DNA of 64,000 nucleotides, taken from the NCBI RefSeq assembly GCF_901933205.1, contig NC_044600.1, forward strand, positions 10,702,501 to 10,766,500, written 5' to 3'. A program made the position numbers and the translations under genes. The first letter of the stretch is position 1; every line of letters starts with the position of its first letter. Shown piece by piece: positions 62,361-64,000 of this stretch. The notes beneath the pieces are model-generated. The model was not told where the DNA came from, did not search any database, and saw only the letters and a list, made by a program, of their open reading frames with translations. The DNA is from Camarhynchus parvulus. Lineage: Eukaryota > Chordata > Aves > Passeriformes > Thraupidae.

Positions 62361-64000
62361 TGCATTATCCAAAACATTTATTCAAGTGAGCACTTCTTGC
62401 AGTTCCAGCACACTTGGCATCTCTGGGTAGATATTTCCACAATATTTGTGATGTTGAAGGAAATTTATTACATCAGACAACTACAAGCAACTCATGAAGT
62501 CCACAAAAACTTGAGATGTGGCCACTGGAAGTAAAACAGTGCAGCACAAATATTAGTTAGACTAGGTCACCAATTCCACCAGCCAGGGCAAAACCAAACT
62601 CTCCTTTATCCACCTGCCAAGACACTGTGCTGACCATTTGTCCATAGTCACTTTTGCTTTAATGTTTTCTCCCCTACACTACAGACATCAAGTTTTCTAG
62701 ACTAGAAATACCCAATGTCTGTTTCTTAGCAAGACATTTCTGGTCTTCATTAGAATAGATTTGGGAATTAAATAAATTGATATATATTTTGCCTTCGTTT
62801 CACTACTCCTTCAAGCACAAACTGGCCTTCATTTGAGTAATGAATGATGCAGCATGCCTTTTACACACCAGGGAAATTTCCTGAGCTCTAAAGACATTTT
62901 CTCCCCTGCAGAGAATCTGAACAAGATTAACAATCTTTCTGACTGACAAGAAGGATTTGACAAGAGCTCTCACCTTCTCCTCCACTGCCAGCAGTGGGCA
63001 GGGCTATGCCAGTGCTGGGGGTCATTTCACATGGGGTGCACCAGGATGGGCACAGAAATGTGGAATATTTGCATTTCTGATTGTGGCCTCCAATGACTGT
63101 GCTACTGGGAATAGCTGGAAAAATGTTTCTAGGCTTGGTTTGAATTCACAGAACACCAGGAGTCACATTTCCCCAAGTTCATGTCAGAGGAATACACAAA
63201 CCCCAGTATTGTCAGGGCTTTCTTGAAGAAGCTCCTTGCTGAATTACAGTGGATGATCACACACACCTCACACTATTGACTATAAATCACCCATGCTAAG
63301 GCAGGAGGAAATGCATAATCAATGGCAGGAAAAGCAAATACTACACTTTAAGTTGCCTTGGTATTGACTCCAGCTTTACTGGAACCCAGACTGTGTCAGT
63401 CTGGGAGTTACTTTTACCTCGTTAGTGTGACTATTGCCATACAGGGTTGGTGCTATTTTCTTTAAAACAACCACCTTAACAGCAGGTGCTGGGCAAACCC
63501 CACTGCACTGCTAGAAAACAAAGATAATGGGGCAAGCAGCCATGCCTGATCCTTTCCAGAGCAAGCAGAAAGTCAAGAGCTCAAGGGTCTGTCCTGTGGC
63601 ATGTGACGAGGTGCCTGCAGGGCTGCTCTCATTTTGGGTAACACACACAATGCCCAAGTCCCCAGTGGGGGATTCTGGGGGGTGTTCAGATCCACACAAG
63701 CTGGCAGATGATGTGTAGGTACCAGATCTACCCCTGGATCCTGAGCATGTCAAACACATCCTCTCCATCATCCTTGCTAAGGGATGTGTCACATGTACAC
63801 GAGGCCTCAGGCTGCAGGCATGACAGGGATGATGCACCAGAGTTGTTACAGATGCATGGATAGCCTAACAGCCAACAAGATTACATTTCCTTAAGATTCT
63901 CAGGGGAGGGAAAAGGCAACACTTGCTAAAGTGAGAGAAAAAGCTTTTTTTCCTGCAGCACAGGAACATGGAAATCAGGTACATTTGCACTGCAATACCT
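62361..64000. other. Non-coding DNA with a GC-rich end
   Basis: AT-rich to 63500, then GC-rich to 63840 where a minus frame (108 codons) and a plus frame (63 codons) overlap. The peptides have no domain. The sequence continues out of the window, so any feature at the edge could be cut. Confidence 0.55.

Overview
The window looks like nuclear DNA from a bird, most likely a passerine. It is AT-leaning and CpG-poor, it carries no gene that I can recognise, and most of the sequence is single-copy-looking non-coding DNA. The bird assignment rests on six fragments of the CR1 LINE family, including the diagnostic 3' ends that finish in ATTCT-type tails. Dispersed endogenous-retrovirus solo LTRs of the compact kind common in songbird genomes also fit. 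The passerine call is an inference and was not checked by alignment. The region reads as a gene desert or a piece of very large intron(s).

Layout. 1-9498: non-coding, with a GC-rich patch (about 130-650) that holds a CTCF-like site, a perfect 12-bp hairpin near 3.8 kb, a pyrimidine tract near 4 kb and a small CpG knot at 5.7 kb. 9499-9888: solo LTR, copy A. 13.13-13.57 kb: a probable LTR of another family with repeated AGGTCA-type motifs. 19170-19566: solo LTR copy B, same family and orientation as A, flanked by a target-site duplication and followed directly by a minisatellite of about 55 bp period. 24441-24890 and 28640-28860: CR1 pieces on the minus strand. 30201-30633: a complete minus-strand solo LTR with 9-bp inverted ends and a 4-bp target duplication. 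34.0, 35.0, 37.2 and 55.25 kb: further CR1 3' ends. The rest is repeat-poor DNA with GC-rich islets, short tandem duplications, paired hairpins at 55.76-55.83 kb and a 590-bp pyrimidine-rich strand at 61.77-62.36 kb.

None of the open reading frames looks like a conserved gene. The longest ones (about 150-175 codons) lie in GC-rich patches with overlapping frames on both strands, or run into repeats. Two stretches have exon-like features without a recognisable product: 47921-48053, an acceptor followed by a hydrophilic acidic reading frame in a purine-rich tract, and 40434-40752, an acceptor and donor around an open frame. They are given as low-confidence candidates. I found no tRNA, rRNA, CRISPR or other RNA gene and no new biological system. 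The most useful results are the dated-by-structure retroelement insertions and a short list of candidate regulatory or transcribed elements.
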